The notes under the pieces: model-generated
Seen by the model: the letters and a program-made list of their open reading frames with translations, nothing else
Database searches by the model: none
What the model was told of the DNA's origin: nothing
Position numbers and translations under genes: made by a program
Shown: in pieces, positions 50,738 through 59,856 of the stretch
Position numbering within the stretch: the first letter of the stretch is position 1
How the letters are laid out: each line of letters starts with the position of its first letter
NCBI RefSeq assembly: GCF_017916275.1
Contig: NZ_JAFMST010000001.1
Location: 496,001 to 560,000 of the forward strand
Origin: Rubellimicrobium arenae
GTDB taxonomy: Bacteria > Pseudomonadota > Alphaproteobacteria > Rhodobacterales > Rhodobacteraceae
Reading direction: 5' to 3'
DNA length: 64,000 nt

Positions 50738-51901
50738 ATGACGCCAGGGGCCCGCATAGCGGCCGCGGCCGATCTCCTCGATGAGGTGCTGGCCGGCACC
50801 CCAGCCGAGCGGGCGCTCACCAACTGGGCGCGCGCCTCGCGCTTTGCCGGGAGCAAGGATCGCGCGGCAGTCCGGGACCTCGTCTACGATGCGCTGCGCC
50901 GACGTCGCTCGCTGGCCTGGGTCGGCGGGTCCGAGACCGGGCGCGGGCTCATGCTCGGGCGCCTGCGTTTTGCGGGGGTCGATCCGGCGTCGATGATGAC
51001 CGGCGAGGGGCACGCCCTGGCTCCGCCGACGGAGGGCGACGGTGGTCTCGACCTGTCGGATGCGCCGCTCGCGGTGCGGCTGGATGTGCCGGACTGGCTT
51101 TTGCCGCGGCTGCAGGCCTCTCTGGGCCCCGAAGTCGAGCAGGTCTGCCTCGCCTTGACGGCCCGCGCGCCTGTTCACCTGAGGGTCAACCTCCGCAAGG
51201 CCACCCCAGAGGAGGCGCGATCCCTCCTCGCGGCGGAGGGCATCTCGACCGAGCCCAGCGCGCAGGTTCGGACCGCGCTCCGGGTCACCGAGGGGGCGGC
51301 CAGGGTCGGAGGTTCCAAGGCCTACCTGGGCGGCCTCGTCGAGCTTCAGGACGCCTCGTCCCAGGCCGCCGTCCTCCGGCTGCCTGTGGCACCCGGTGCG
51401 AGGGTCCTGGACTATTGCGCGGGCGGCGGCGGCAAGACTCTGGCCATGGGCGCCCTGGCGGAGATGAGCCTCCATGCTCATGACATCGACGCCCGGAGGA
51501 TGATCGACCTCCCGCCCCGGGCGGACCGGGCCGGGCTCCACGTCACGACAGTTCAGGACCCGGTCGCCTCTGCCCCCTACGATCTGGTTCTCGTGGACGC
51601 CCCATGCTCGGGCAGCGGCACTTGGCGGCGAACCCCCGATGCCAAATGGCGCCTGACGCCGGACCGTCTGGACGAGCTTTGCGCCATTCAGGATCAGATT
51701 CTGACCAAGGCCGCGCCGCTGGTCCGGACCGGCGGACACCTCGCCTACGCGACCTGTTCCGTCCTTTTGGACGAATGCGAACATCGTGTCGACGCATTCC
51801 TGGGCCACCATCCCGGATGGGTGGTGGTGGACCGGATGCGGCTGTCCCCGGGCGAGGAGGGGGACGGCTTCTTCCAAACGGTTCTCCGGCGAACGTCCTG
51901 A
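50738..51901 (+). CDS. RsmB/NOP-family rRNA cytosine-C5 methyltransferase
   Basis: 387 residues. An NusB-like helical N-terminal part (about 10-80) is followed by the SAM-dependent core: VLDYCAGGGGKTLAMGAL (motif I), DLVLVDAPCSGSGTWRRTPDAKWRLT (motif IV with catalytic PCS Cys) and HLAYATCSVLLDECEHRV (motif VI, second catalytic Cys). It most likely methylates a 16S rRNA cytosine such as C967, but substrate assignment within the family is uncertain. Shorter than E. coli RsmB. It is transcribed with guaB. Confidence 0.9.
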   Translation: MTPGARIAAAADLLDEVLAGTPAERALTNWARASRFAGSKDRAAVRDLVYDALRRRRSLAWVGGSETGRGLMLGRLRFAGVDPASMMTGEGHALAPPTEGDGGLDLSDAPLAVRLDVPDWLLPRLQASLGPEVEQVCLALTARAPVHLRVNLRKATPEEARSLLAAEGISTEPSAQVRTALRVTEGAARVGGSKAYLGGLVELQDASSQAAVLRLPVAPGARVLDYCAGGGGKTLAMGALAEMSLHAHDIDARRMIDLPPRADRAGLHVTTVQDPVASAPYDLVLVDAPCSGSGTWRRTPDAKWRLTPDRLDELCAIQDQILTKAAPLVRTGGHLAYATCSVLLDECEHRVDAFLGHHPGWVVVDRMRLSPGEEGDGFFQTVLRRTS

Positions 51902-51923
51902 GACGCGGACCCGCTGGCGCATC

Positions 51924-51939
51924 TTAACCGGAAGTTAAG
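51924..51939. promoter_or_regulatory. CtrA-type binding site before cckA
   Basis: TTAA-CCGGAAG-TTAA matches the CtrA full-site core TTAA-N7-TTAA; the surrounding CTTAAC and GTTAAG form an inverted repeat as well. It lies 45 bp before the cckA GTG start, within or next to the probable promoter. The match is to the known consensus; binding is inferred. Confidence 0.55.
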
Positions 51940-51983
51940 CATTCTGTGGTCTGTCTCGAACGCTTGAGCGGGCAGGAGGTCAG

Positions 51984-54317
51984 GTGACCGAAGCGGATCG
52001 CAAACGTGCCGGGGCGGACGGGGCATCGGCCCTTCCCGATCATGGGAGCGGCCGTCGCAGACGCGCTCCTCCTGGCCAGGACTCGACCTCGCACCGACGT
52101 CGCGGGTCGCTGGCGTCGGGCGTCCTGCTGGCAGCCGTCCTCATCACGGCCGGGTCGGCTCTGCCTGTCTCGGATTGGCTCCGGATGACGGCTCGGTTCG
52201 CCGGCGCGATCCTGTTCGGCGTCGCAATCGTCGTGGTCGCCGCCATGCTTTGGCGCTCCGCCATGCGACAGGCCCAGATCCAGGCCTTCATGGCCTTTGC
52301 CGAGCATGATCCCTCAGAGGGCTTCCTCGTCGATGAGGCGGGCAGGATCCTGCGTCATGGCGAAAGCCTCCCGTCGCAGGACACCTTGGCCGAGGTGTTG
52401 CGGCCGCTTGTCGCCGATGCCGAGGCGACCATGGATCGTCTGCTTGCCCGAGCGCGAGAAAGCGGCTTTGCGAACGAAGCGCTGGCGTCGCCGGATCGCA
52501 AGGTCCGGCTCTCGGTTCACCGCGTCGCACCGGATCTCGCCATCTGGCGCATGGAACGCGACGGTGCGGAACGAACGGAGATCGCCTCGGTTCAGGCCGA
52601 CGCCGAGGGGGCTATCCTTTCGGGAAATGCGGCCTTCCGGGCGCTGGGGGGGATCCTGCCACAGCACATCGATGAGCTTGCGGCGGATGCTCCGTTGCGG
52701 CTGGGTCGGGTGCAGTTCGTGTCCTGCTTCGGCGACCGTCGCCTGCAACTCGTGGCGGAGGCGACCCGGTTGCCCGGCGGGAACCGGACGATCCTCCTGC
52801 TGCCGCCGCCGGAGATACAGCCGGGTCTGGGCGAATGGGCGGCCGTCGAGGATCTCCCGGTCCCGCTCCTGAAGATCGGTCCGTCGGGGGTCATCCTGGC
52901 GGCCAACCGACACGCCCGGACGCTACTGCCCATGCCTTTGGGACCGGACGTCCGGCTGTCCGACATCCTGGAAGGCCTGGGTCGCCCGATCATCGAGTGG
53001 GTGTCGGATGTGATGGATGGGCGGCCCAACGCGGGGCCGCAGGTCCTGCGGGGCTCGGGGGCGTATCAGGACACCGTGGTCCGGGTCTCGCTCAGTCCTG
53101 CGGGTCCGGCCGACACCCCGCAGTTGATCGCCGTCTTGGACGACGTCAGCGAGCTGAAGGCCCTGGAGGCGCAGTTCACCCAAAGCCAGAAGATGCAGGC
53201 CCTGGGTCAGTTGGCCGGCGGGGTCGCCCATGACTTCAACAACCTGCTGACCGCGATCTCGGGACATTGCGACCTGTTGCTGTTGCGGCACGACGAGGGC
53301 GACCTGGAATACGCGGACCTGATCCAGATCCGACATAACGTGAACCGCGCGGCCAGTTTGGTGGGACAGCTTCTGGCATTCTCGCGGAAGCAGAACATGA
53401 TGCCGGAAACGCTGGACCTGCGGGATGCCCTGTCGGACCTGACGCATCTGCTCAACCGCCTCGTGGGCGAAAAGGTCAGTCTGGCGCTTCATCACGACCC
53501 TGCCTTGCTGCACGTCCGGGCTGACCGGCGCCAACTGGAACAGGTCATCATGAATCTCGTGGTGAACGCGCGGGATGCCATGCCGACCGGCGGGACGATC
53601 CGCATCGAGACGACCAACCGGCATCTGGACCTTCCCCAGACCATCGGCCGCGCCAACGTCCCGGCCGGGCGGTATGTGCTCGTGCAGGTCACGGACGAGG
53701 GGGTCGGCATTCCACCTGACCGCCTGTCGAAGATCTTCGAGCCCTTCTACACCACCAAGAAGCCGGGTGAGGGGACTGGGCTGGGGCTTTCCACGGTCTA
53801 CGGCATCGTCAAGCAGTCCGGCGGCTTCATCTTCGTGGAAAGCGAGGTCGGCCGGGGCTCGACGTTCACGCTCTGGCTGCCTGCGCATGATCGCCCCAAG
53901 GACGAAGCTCCGCGACCTGTGAGCCAGCGTCCGGTCCTTCGCCCGACGACGGCCACCATCCTGCTCGTGGAGGATGAAGACCCGGTCCGGGCCTTTGCGG
54001 CGCGGGCGCTCCGCCTGCGCGGGCACAACGTCCGTGAGGCCGCAACCGCGGCGGCGGCCCTCGATGTCCTGTCGGATCCCGACCTGCAACTGGACCTGAT
54101 CCTGACCGACGTCGTGCTCCCGGACATGGACGGCCCGAGCTGGGTGCAGGCCGCTCTGGCCACGCGGCCAGGTCTCAAGGTCATCTTCGCCTCCGGCTAC
54201 GCCGAGGAGACGTTCACGGAACGGAAGGCACAGGTGCCGGGCTCGGTGTTCCTGCCGAAACCCTTCTCTCTCACTGAACTCACCGCGCTGGTCGAGCGTC
54301 AGCTCTCCACGGACTAG
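51984..54317 (+). CDS. cckA: hybrid histidine kinase CckA
   Basis: 777 residues. Two N-terminal membrane spans at about 45-90 (LLAAVLITAGSALP, FAGAILFGVAIVVVAAML) are followed by PAS-like regions to about 390. The HisKA H-box AGGVAHDFNNLLTAISGHCDLLLLRHDEGD has His416, in the wording characteristic of CckA. The ATPase N box is VMNLVVNARDAMPTGG and the G boxes DEGVGIPPDRL and GEGTGLGLSTVYGI. The C-terminal receiver has phospho-Asp near 707 (LILTDVVLPDMDG). It passes phosphate through ChpT to CtrA and CpdR, controlling cell cycle and, in Rhodobacteraceae, gene-transfer-agent and motility genes. GTG start at 51984. Confidence 0.9.
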   Translation: MTEADRKRAGADGASALPDHGSGRRRRAPPGQDSTSHRRRGSLASGVLLAAVLITAGSALPVSDWLRMTARFAGAILFGVAIVVVAAMLWRSAMRQAQIQAFMAFAEHDPSEGFLVDEAGRILRHGESLPSQDTLAEVLRPLVADAEATMDRLLARARESGFANEALASPDRKVRLSVHRVAPDLAIWRMERDGAERTEIASVQADAEGAILSGNAAFRALGGILPQHIDELAADAPLRLGRVQFVSCFGDRRLQLVAEATRLPGGNRTILLLPPPEIQPGLGEWAAVEDLPVPLLKIGPSGVILAANRHARTLLPMPLGPDVRLSDILEGLGRPIIEWVSDVMDGRPNAGPQVLRGSGAYQDTVVRVSLSPAGPADTPQLIAVLDDVSELKALEAQFTQSQKMQALGQLAGGVAHDFNNLLTAISGHCDLLLLRHDEGDLEYADLIQIRHNVNRAASLVGQLLAFSRKQNMMPETLDLRDALSDLTHLLNRLVGEKVSLALHHDPALLHVRADRRQLEQVIMNLVVNARDAMPTGGTIRIETTNRHLDLPQTIGRANVPAGRYVLVQVTDEGVGIPPDRLSKIFEPFYTTKKPGEGTGLGLSTVYGIVKQSGGFIFVESEVGRGSTFTLWLPAHDRPKDEAPRPVSQRPVLRPTTATILLVEDEDPVRAFAARALRLRGHNVREAATAAAALDVLSDPDLQLDLILTDVVLPDMDGPSWVQAALATRPGLKVIFASGYAEETFTERKAQVPGSVFLPKPFSLTELTALVERQLSTD

Positions 54318-54472
54318 CGTGTTCCGATCTCGCGATGACCGGCGCCGTGTCCCCGCCGCGCGGTCCGGCCGGTTCTGCACGTTGTGATATGATTCCGCGC
54401 TTGCCGGCTTGGACTCAGGGGGCGGTCAATCCTCAGACGAGCAGGGCAGGCCTGAGGTCACCTGCACCCTGC
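54318..54472. other. short intergenic region between cckA and glk
   Basis: 155 bp between convergent genes. GAGCAGGG (54439-54446) and CCCTGCTC (54467-54474) form an inverted repeat that overlaps the glk stop; CCTCAG/CTGAGG (54431 and 54451) can also pair. These may terminate transcription from one or both sides, but no T tract is visible. Confidence 0.4.
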
Positions 54473-55489
54473 TCAGATGAGACGTCGCTGCAGGATCCCG
54501 GCGATGTGCGCCGCGGACCCCGTCAGGGCCGCGTTGTCGTCCTCGATGATCCCGACCCCGAAGCTCCTCATGAACTCCGAGAAGCGCCCCTTGTCGCGGA
54601 AGGCTTCGGCGAACCCGAACTCTGCCAGATAAGGGCCAAAGGCCCGTGCGAGCCCGCCGACGAGCCAGATACCCCCAAAAGGCAAGGTCGTCAGTGCCAG
54701 ATCCCCAGCCACGGCTCCGAGCATCTGCACGAAGACGCGACCGGCCCGGCCGGCCCGGCTGTCGGCCTCGCGGGACATCTCGTCCATGATCTCGGACGAG
54801 GTCGCGCGCCGGTCGTCGCCCTCCTCCTGGCCGAGCCAGTCGAAGACCTGCACGATGCCCCGGCCGGACAGAACCTCCTCGACCGAACCGAACCCATGCG
54901 TCTGCCCGACGAACCGGGCCAGACGAAGGTCACGTTCGGAGCGGACGGGCAGGGTGACATGCCCGGCCTCGGCCGCTGGCACGAGACGCCCCGCCTCGGT
55001 GTCGAACACCTGGGCGATGTTGAAGCCCGTGCCCAGGTTGATCACCAGCTTGGGCGCATGGGGGATGATCTCGGTGGCGGGGATGACAGAGATGGTCCGG
55101 GCCGGGTCGACGAAGCCGATCGCATGACCCTGCGCCTGAAGATCGTTGAGGATCGCGGCGGTCGGGGCCCCTGTCGCCCGGCTCAGGGTCGCGTTGTCGA
55201 TGGCCCAGTCGCGATTGGTCAGGGTCCCGCGTCCATCCTTGACCGGACCCGCCACGGCGACGCAGGCCGCCGCCAGTCCGCTGACCGCTTCGTCGGAGAT
55301 GAAGCGACGCAGCGCATCCTCCAGGGTCGGGTAATCGGCATTCGCGTAACGCCGGATGGTCGAGGTCACCACCTCCGACCCTTGTGCGATCGCAACGCGC
55401 GTATTGGTCCCGCCGACGTCGGCAACCAAGGTCAGCATGGAGGACGGAACGGGCATGGGGAACCTCGTGGCAGGGGCTTCGATGCTCAT
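54473..55489 (-). CDS. glk: glucokinase
   Basis: 338 residues, Glk family (not ROK). LTLVADVGGTNTRVAIAQG is the phosphate-1 site, LTNRDWAIDNATL and ILNDLQAQGHAIG carry the sugar-binding Asn and Asp, and NLGTGFNIAQVF with PAAEAGHVTLPVRSE the second phosphate/glucose segment. GGIWLVGGLARAF is the adenosine region. It phosphorylates free glucose from the alpha-glucosidase. The start at 55489 has AAGGAG but only three bases of spacing; the ATG at 55456 has GAGG at better spacing and is a fair alternative. Divergent from the glucosidase gene. Confidence 0.93.
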   Translation of the reverse strand: MSIEAPATRFPMPVPSSMLTLVADVGGTNTRVAIAQGSEVVTSTIRRYANADYPTLEDALRRFISDEAVSGLAAACVAVAGPVKDGRGTLTNRDWAIDNATLSRATGAPTAAILNDLQAQGHAIGFVDPARTISVIPATEIIPHAPKLVINLGTGFNIAQVFDTEAGRLVPAAEAGHVTLPVRSERDLRLARFVGQTHGFGSVEEVLSGRGIVQVFDWLGQEEGDDRRATSSEIMDEMSREADSRAGRAGRVFVQMLGAVAGDLALTTLPFGGIWLVGGLARAFGPYLAEFGFAEAFRDKGRFSEFMRSFGVGIIEDDNAALTGSAAHIAGILQRRLI

Positions 55490-55641
55490 AGGCTCCTTCG
55501 GCACCGGGCATCAAGGTTGCGCGACGCAGGCCGAACTTGCCAGGAGGCTGCCCCCGGAACATCTGTGCGGCTCTGGGGGGACTCTGGACGTCGACTCCGG
55601 GGTCTGCCAACACCACCTCTGCCCGTTCAACGAGGACAACG

Positions 55642-57312
55642 ATGCTGTCAACCAGCGAGACCGGACCTGATTACCTCCCCGGAGTGACGCCTCTTCCCTT
55701 GGATCCGGAATGGTGGCGTGGGGCGGTCATCTACCAGATCTATCCCCGGAGCTACCAGGACTCGGACGGGGACGGGATCGGAGACCTTGCCGGCATCGCC
55801 GACCGCCTGCCGCACATCGCCCGCCTCGGGGCCGAGGCGATCTGGATCAGCCCCTTCTTCACCTCGCCGATGAAGGACTTCGGCTACGACGTTTCGGACT
55901 ACTGCGACGTCGATCCGATGTTCGGGACGCTGGCGGACTTCGACCGCGTCGTTGCGACCGCCCACGATCTCGGACTGAGGGTCATGATCGACCTGGTCCT
56001 GTCGCACACGTCCGACCGGCATCCCTGGTTCATGGAAAGCAAGCAGTCGCGCGACAACCCGCGGGCCAACTGGTATGTCTGGGCCGAACCCAAGGCCGAC
56101 GGGTCGCCGCCGAACAACTGGCTGTCCGTGTTCGGCGGCTCGGCGTGGCAATGGCATCCCGGGCGCGAGCAGTATTACCTGCACAATTTCCTGACCTCCC
56201 AGCCGGACCTCAACCTCCACGACCCCGAGGTGCAGGACGCGCTTCTCGACGTGGTGCGGTTCTGGCTGAAGCGCGGGGTCGACGGGTTCCGGCTGGACAC
56301 CATCAACTTCTACTTTGCCGACAGATATCTGCGGGACAACCCTCCACTTCCGAAGGAGATGCGGAACGACTCCATCGCGCCGTCGGTCAACCCCTACAAC
56401 CACCAGCTCCACCTGTTCTCGAAGAACCAACCCGAGAACCTTGAATTCCTGCGGAGATTTCGGTCCGAGCTGGTGCCCTACGGTGCGGCGGCGGTGGGCG
56501 AGGTGGGCGACGCGCAGCGTGGCCTCGAGATCATGGCCGAATACACGAGCGGCGGGGACAAGGTGCAGATGTGCTACCCCTTCGAGCTGCTCCAGCCGAG
56601 CCGTGCCACGGCCCCCTTCATCGCGACCGCCTTCGACCGCCTGTCGCGGGCGGCGCCTGATGCCTGGCCGTGCTGGTCCTATTCGAACCACGACACCGTT
56701 CGCCATTTCACGCGCTGGAACCTGTCGGACGAGGCCGCAAGGGCTTACACCACGCTGCTGATGTGCCTGCGCGGCTCGGTCTGCCTGTACCAGGGCGAAG
56801 AACTTGGCTTTCCCGAGGCCGACGTGGCGTTCGAGGACCTGCAGGATCCCTACGGCATCGCTTTCTGGCCCGAGTTCAAGGGGCGGGACGGAGCCCGCAC
56901 GCCGATGGTCTGGGAGCCATCGAACCAGGCTGGCGGCTTCTCGACAGGGCGCCCCTGGCTTCCGGTCTCGCCAACGCATCTGCCGCTCTCGGTCGCGTCC
57001 CAGGATGAGGACGAGTCCTCCATGCTCTCGCACTACCGTCGGGCGGTTGCCTTCCGAAAGGCCCACCAGGCGCTGCGCACCGGCGCGCAGTCCCCGATGC
57101 TGGCGGCCGGCAACGTGGTGGAGTTCGTTCGGATCGGCGGGGGCGAGCAGGTCTTTGTCGCCGTGAACCTGGGCGGCACGGCGAGCACGATCGCAGTCCC
57201 CCCGGGGGAGTGGACGGTGGCGGATCCCGTCCTGTCCGTTCCCGTGGCCGACGGGGCAGCCGAGGTGACGCTCGGCCCGTGGCAGGTTTGCCTCATGCTG
57301 AAGGCGGGCTGA
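55642..57312 (+). CDS. GH13 alpha-glucosidase
   Basis: 556 residues, probably cytoplasmic because no signal peptide is seen. GH13 signatures: AVIYQIYPRSYQDSDGDGIGDLAGI, VMIDLVLSHTSDRHPWF, nucleophile Asp219 in DGFRLDTINFYFAD, acid/base Glu near 286 in AVGEVGDAQ, and transition-state Asp in SNHDTVRHFT. The sequence resembles rhizobial AglA, which cleaves alpha-glucosides such as sucrose and maltose taken up by AglEFGK; no such transporter is in the window. ATG at 55642 with GAGGACAACG upstream was chosen. Together with glk it supplies G6P to zwf and pgi. Confidence 0.92.
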   Translation: MLSTSETGPDYLPGVTPLPLDPEWWRGAVIYQIYPRSYQDSDGDGIGDLAGIADRLPHIARLGAEAIWISPFFTSPMKDFGYDVSDYCDVDPMFGTLADFDRVVATAHDLGLRVMIDLVLSHTSDRHPWFMESKQSRDNPRANWYVWAEPKADGSPPNNWLSVFGGSAWQWHPGREQYYLHNFLTSQPDLNLHDPEVQDALLDVVRFWLKRGVDGFRLDTINFYFADRYLRDNPPLPKEMRNDSIAPSVNPYNHQLHLFSKNQPENLEFLRRFRSELVPYGAAAVGEVGDAQRGLEIMAEYTSGGDKVQMCYPFELLQPSRATAPFIATAFDRLSRAAPDAWPCWSYSNHDTVRHFTRWNLSDEAARAYTTLLMCLRGSVCLYQGEELGFPEADVAFEDLQDPYGIAFWPEFKGRDGARTPMVWEPSNQAGGFSTGRPWLPVSPTHLPLSVASQDEDESSMLSHYRRAVAFRKAHQALRTGAQSPMLAAGNVVEFVRIGGGEQVFVAVNLGGTASTIAVPPGEWTVADPVLSVPVADGAAEVTLGPWQVCLMLKAG

Positions 57313-57333
57313 CGGTCGCGCGGGCGGATCGGA

Positions 57334-58443
57334 TCAGAGGGCATCCTCGAGCACGCCGTCCGCGCTCATCTGCGCGTAAAGCAGCCCCTCGCGCAGGCCC
57401 CGGTCCGCTACCGAAAGTCGGTCCGTGGGCCAGAGCCGCATCAGGGCCTGCAGGATCGCCGCGCCCGACATGATGAGCTCGTGCCGGTCCTTGCCGATTC
57501 GAGGGTCGGCCCTGCGTCCGTCCGGACCTAGCATCAGGTAATCCCGGACCACCGCGTCGATCTGGTCCGAGGTCATCCTGAGCCCGTCGACCTTGGCGCG
57601 GTCGTACCGCTTGAGGCCAAGATGGCTCGCCGCCACTGTGGTCACGGTGCCGGAGGTGCCGATGATCTGGAACCCTTCGCGCGACTGCGGCGTGGCCGAG
57701 GGGGCAAAGGCTGCGAGGTTCTCCTCGAAGTACCAGCTCATCAGGGCAAAGCGGGCCGCGTCGTCCTCGACGTCCTCGAACTGGTCGCGGAGAGTCGCGA
57801 CGCCCAGCGGCACGCTGATCCAGTCGACGACCTTGGCCACCGGAAACGGGGCAGGCGCCTGCCGGAACCCCGCGTGGAGCCGCATGATGGCGCGCGGCCG
57901 CTCCCGCCGGGGAACGCTGGTGAGATCGATCCAGACGAGCTCGGTGGAGCCGCCGCCGATGTCGACGACCAGAAGCTGCTCGGTCCGGGTCGAAACGAGC
58001 GGCGCGCAGGAGATGACGGCGAGCCGGGCCTCCTCCTCGGGCTGGATGATCTCGAGCGCGAGGCCCGTCTCGCGGCGGACCTGCTGGAGGAACTGGGCGC
58101 CGTTCCGGGCGCGGCGGCAGGCTTCGGTCGCAACAAGCCGCATCCGGCCGACGTTGTGCCGGGCCAGCTTCTGCTTGCAGATCCGGATGGCCCCGATGGT
58201 CCGGGCCATGGCCGTTCGCGACAGACGTCCCGTCGCCTCCAGCCCCTGACCGAGCTGGACGGACTTCGAGAAGCTGTCGACCACATGGAACCCGCTGCCC
58301 TTCGGCTGCGCGATCAGCATGCGGCAACTGTTAGTGCCCAGGTCCAGCGCCGCATAAAGCGTCGCCGGATCGGGAATTGCTGGCGCGGGCGACTCGACCG
58401 CGATTGGGAATGCGCCCGCGCTCTCGGGACGCCTGGGCGCCAT
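57334..58443 (-). CDS. Ppx/GppA-family phosphatase
   Basis: 369 residues, ASKHA fold. YAALDLGTNSCRMLIAQP (phosphate 1), VVDIGGGSTELVWID (phosphate 2) and FQIIGTSGTVTTVAASHLGL are present, and IIQPEEEARL holds catalytic Glu residues. It hydrolyses either inorganic polyphosphate or pppGpp; the two cannot be told apart here. It lacks the C-terminal HD-like half of E. coli Ppx, as is common in alphaproteobacteria. ATG at 58443 preceded by GGAGGG. Divergent from the small PF13769-type gene, with about 155 bp between starts. Confidence 0.9.
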   Translation of the reverse strand: MAPRRPESAGAFPIAVESPAPAIPDPATLYAALDLGTNSCRMLIAQPKGSGFHVVDSFSKSVQLGQGLEATGRLSRTAMARTIGAIRICKQKLARHNVGRMRLVATEACRRARNGAQFLQQVRRETGLALEIIQPEEEARLAVISCAPLVSTRTEQLLVVDIGGGSTELVWIDLTSVPRRERPRAIMRLHAGFRQAPAPFPVAKVVDWISVPLGVATLRDQFEDVEDDAARFALMSWYFEENLAAFAPSATPQSREGFQIIGTSGTVTTVAASHLGLKRYDRAKVDGLRMTSDQIDAVVRDYLMLGPDGRRADPRIGKDRHELIMSGAAILQALMRLWPTDRLSVADRGLREGLLYAQMSADGVLEDAL

Positions 58444-58600
58444 GGACGCGCCCTCCAATCTGAACTTGCTTCGACTGTAGCGGCAGGAGCGCGGTCGGCG
58501 CAAGTCTCACGCAGTCGCATGGAACGCGGGACATGTCGAAAACCGGCATTGCGAATGTCGTGTCCTGGCATAGAAGCAGGCCAGGAACTGCGAGGACCCC

Positions 58601-58897
58601 ATGCCTGACGTCACGATCGTTTACTGGCGCGACATCCCGGCCCAGATCATCGTCGGGTCGGGCCGCCGTGGAACCAAGATCCAGCTGAGCGAACGGTTCG
58701 AGCAGGCGATCGACCGTGCCGCCATGAAGGCCGGCGCGCGCGATACCGACTCCTACCTCGCTGAATGGCGCAAGGCCCCGGCCTACCCGGTCGAGGGAGA
58801 GCCCGCCGAGGTCGCGCGCGCCGAAGCCGATCGGATCGAGGCCGAATACGACACCGCGCGTCTCAGGACGCTGATCGACAACGACGGCCGGGCGTGA
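58601..58897 (+). CDS. small PF13769-type protein upstream of metF-like gene
   Basis: 98 residues: VTIVYWRDIPAQIIVGSGRRGTKIQLSERFEQAIDRAAM then a charged helix (EVARAEADRIEAEYDTARLRTLI). I recognise it as the family labelled 'virulence factor' (PF13769) in databases, a historic name with no proven function. The location 26 bp before the MetF-like gene and the same strand imply a shared role in folate or methyl transfer, and it lacks catalytic-looking motifs, so it may be an accessory subunit. ATG at 58601 with GCGAGGACCCC upstream. Confidence 0.8.
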   Translation: MPDVTIVYWRDIPAQIIVGSGRRGTKIQLSERFEQAIDRAAMKAGARDTDSYLAEWRKAPAYPVEGEPAEVARAEADRIEAEYDTARLRTLIDNDGRA

Positions 58898-58923
58898 CGT
58901 CCCTGCGCCTTCCGGAGGTTCTC

Positions 58924-59853
58924 ATGTCGCTTCTCCCCTTCATGCGCCGCAAGGCCGAGGCTCCTGCCACGCCCGGCATCGGCACCGCACAATTCCTCAA
59001 GGGCTGGTCCATCGAGGTCATGCCCCGCACCGCCGAGAAGGTGGAGGACTTCCGTGCGATCCTGCCACCCGGCACGCGCGTCTACATCGCCCATATCGAT
59101 GGCACCGCCATCGAGGACATGGTCGCGACCGCCAAGCGGATCGCGGGGCAGGGCTTCGACGTCATGCCGCACTTCCCGGCCCGCTCGATCGCCGACCGCG
59201 CCACGCTCGCGGACTGGATCGCCCGTTACCAGGGCGAGGCCGGCATCACCGAGGGCCTGATCCTCGCCGGTGGGCGCAAGGACCCGGCGGGCGACTTCGC
59301 CTCCTCCATGGACCTGCTGGAGACCGGGCTCTTCGACCATCACGGGTTCAAGCGCCTGCACCTGGCCGGCCACCCGGAAGGCAACAAGGACATCGATCCG
59401 GACGGGTCCGACCGCATGGTGATGGAGGCCCTGCGCTGGAAGCAGGCCTTCGCGCAGCGGACCGGAGCCAAGCTGGCGCTCGCCACCCAGTTCTGCTTCG
59501 ACGCCCAGCCCGTGATCGCCTGGGTGGACCGCCTGAAGGCCGAGGGGATCGACCTGCCGGTCCATATCGGCATCGCGGGTCCCGCCAAGCTCCAGACCCT
59601 GATCAAGTTCGCCATCGCCTGTGGCGTGGGTCCCTCGCTTCAGGTGCTGCAGAAGCGCGCGCTGGACGTGACCAAGCTTCTCCTGCCTTATGAGCCCGAC
59701 GATGTCGTGGACCAGCTGGCCGCGCACAAGGCCGCGCACCCGGCCTTCGGGATCGAGCAGGTCCACATCTTCCCGCTGGGCGGCATCTCGACCGCCGCCA
59801 GCTGGGCCAACACCCGCACCGGGCAATCGCCCGCCCTCGCAGCCAACGGATAG
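58924..59853 (+). CDS. methylenetetrahydrofolate reductase-like protein
   Basis: 309 residues. PF02219-like TIM barrel. The segment KGWSIEVMPRTAEKVEDF aligns with E. coli MetF SFEFFPP and keeps the Glu that protonates the substrate. HFPARSIADRATLADWIARYQGE and ILAGGRKDPAGDF match the His-Ala-Arg and substrate strands of the family. LATQFCFDAQPVIAWVDRLKAEGIDLPVHIGIAGPAKLQTLIKFA is the C-terminal part. It would reduce 5,10-methylene-THF to 5-methyl-THF, feeding the methyltransferase that starts 3 bp later. It diverges enough from MetF that a distinct flavin or pterin use is possible. Confidence 0.85.
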   Translation: MSLLPFMRRKAEAPATPGIGTAQFLKGWSIEVMPRTAEKVEDFRAILPPGTRVYIAHIDGTAIEDMVATAKRIAGQGFDVMPHFPARSIADRATLADWIARYQGEAGITEGLILAGGRKDPAGDFASSMDLLETGLFDHHGFKRLHLAGHPEGNKDIDPDGSDRMVMEALRWKQAFAQRTGAKLALATQFCFDAQPVIAWVDRLKAEGIDLPVHIGIAGPAKLQTLIKFAIACGVGPSLQVLQKRALDVTKLLLPYEPDDVVDQLAAHKAAHPAFGIEQVHIFPLGGISTAASWANTRTGQSPALAANG

Positions 59854-59856
59854 AGA

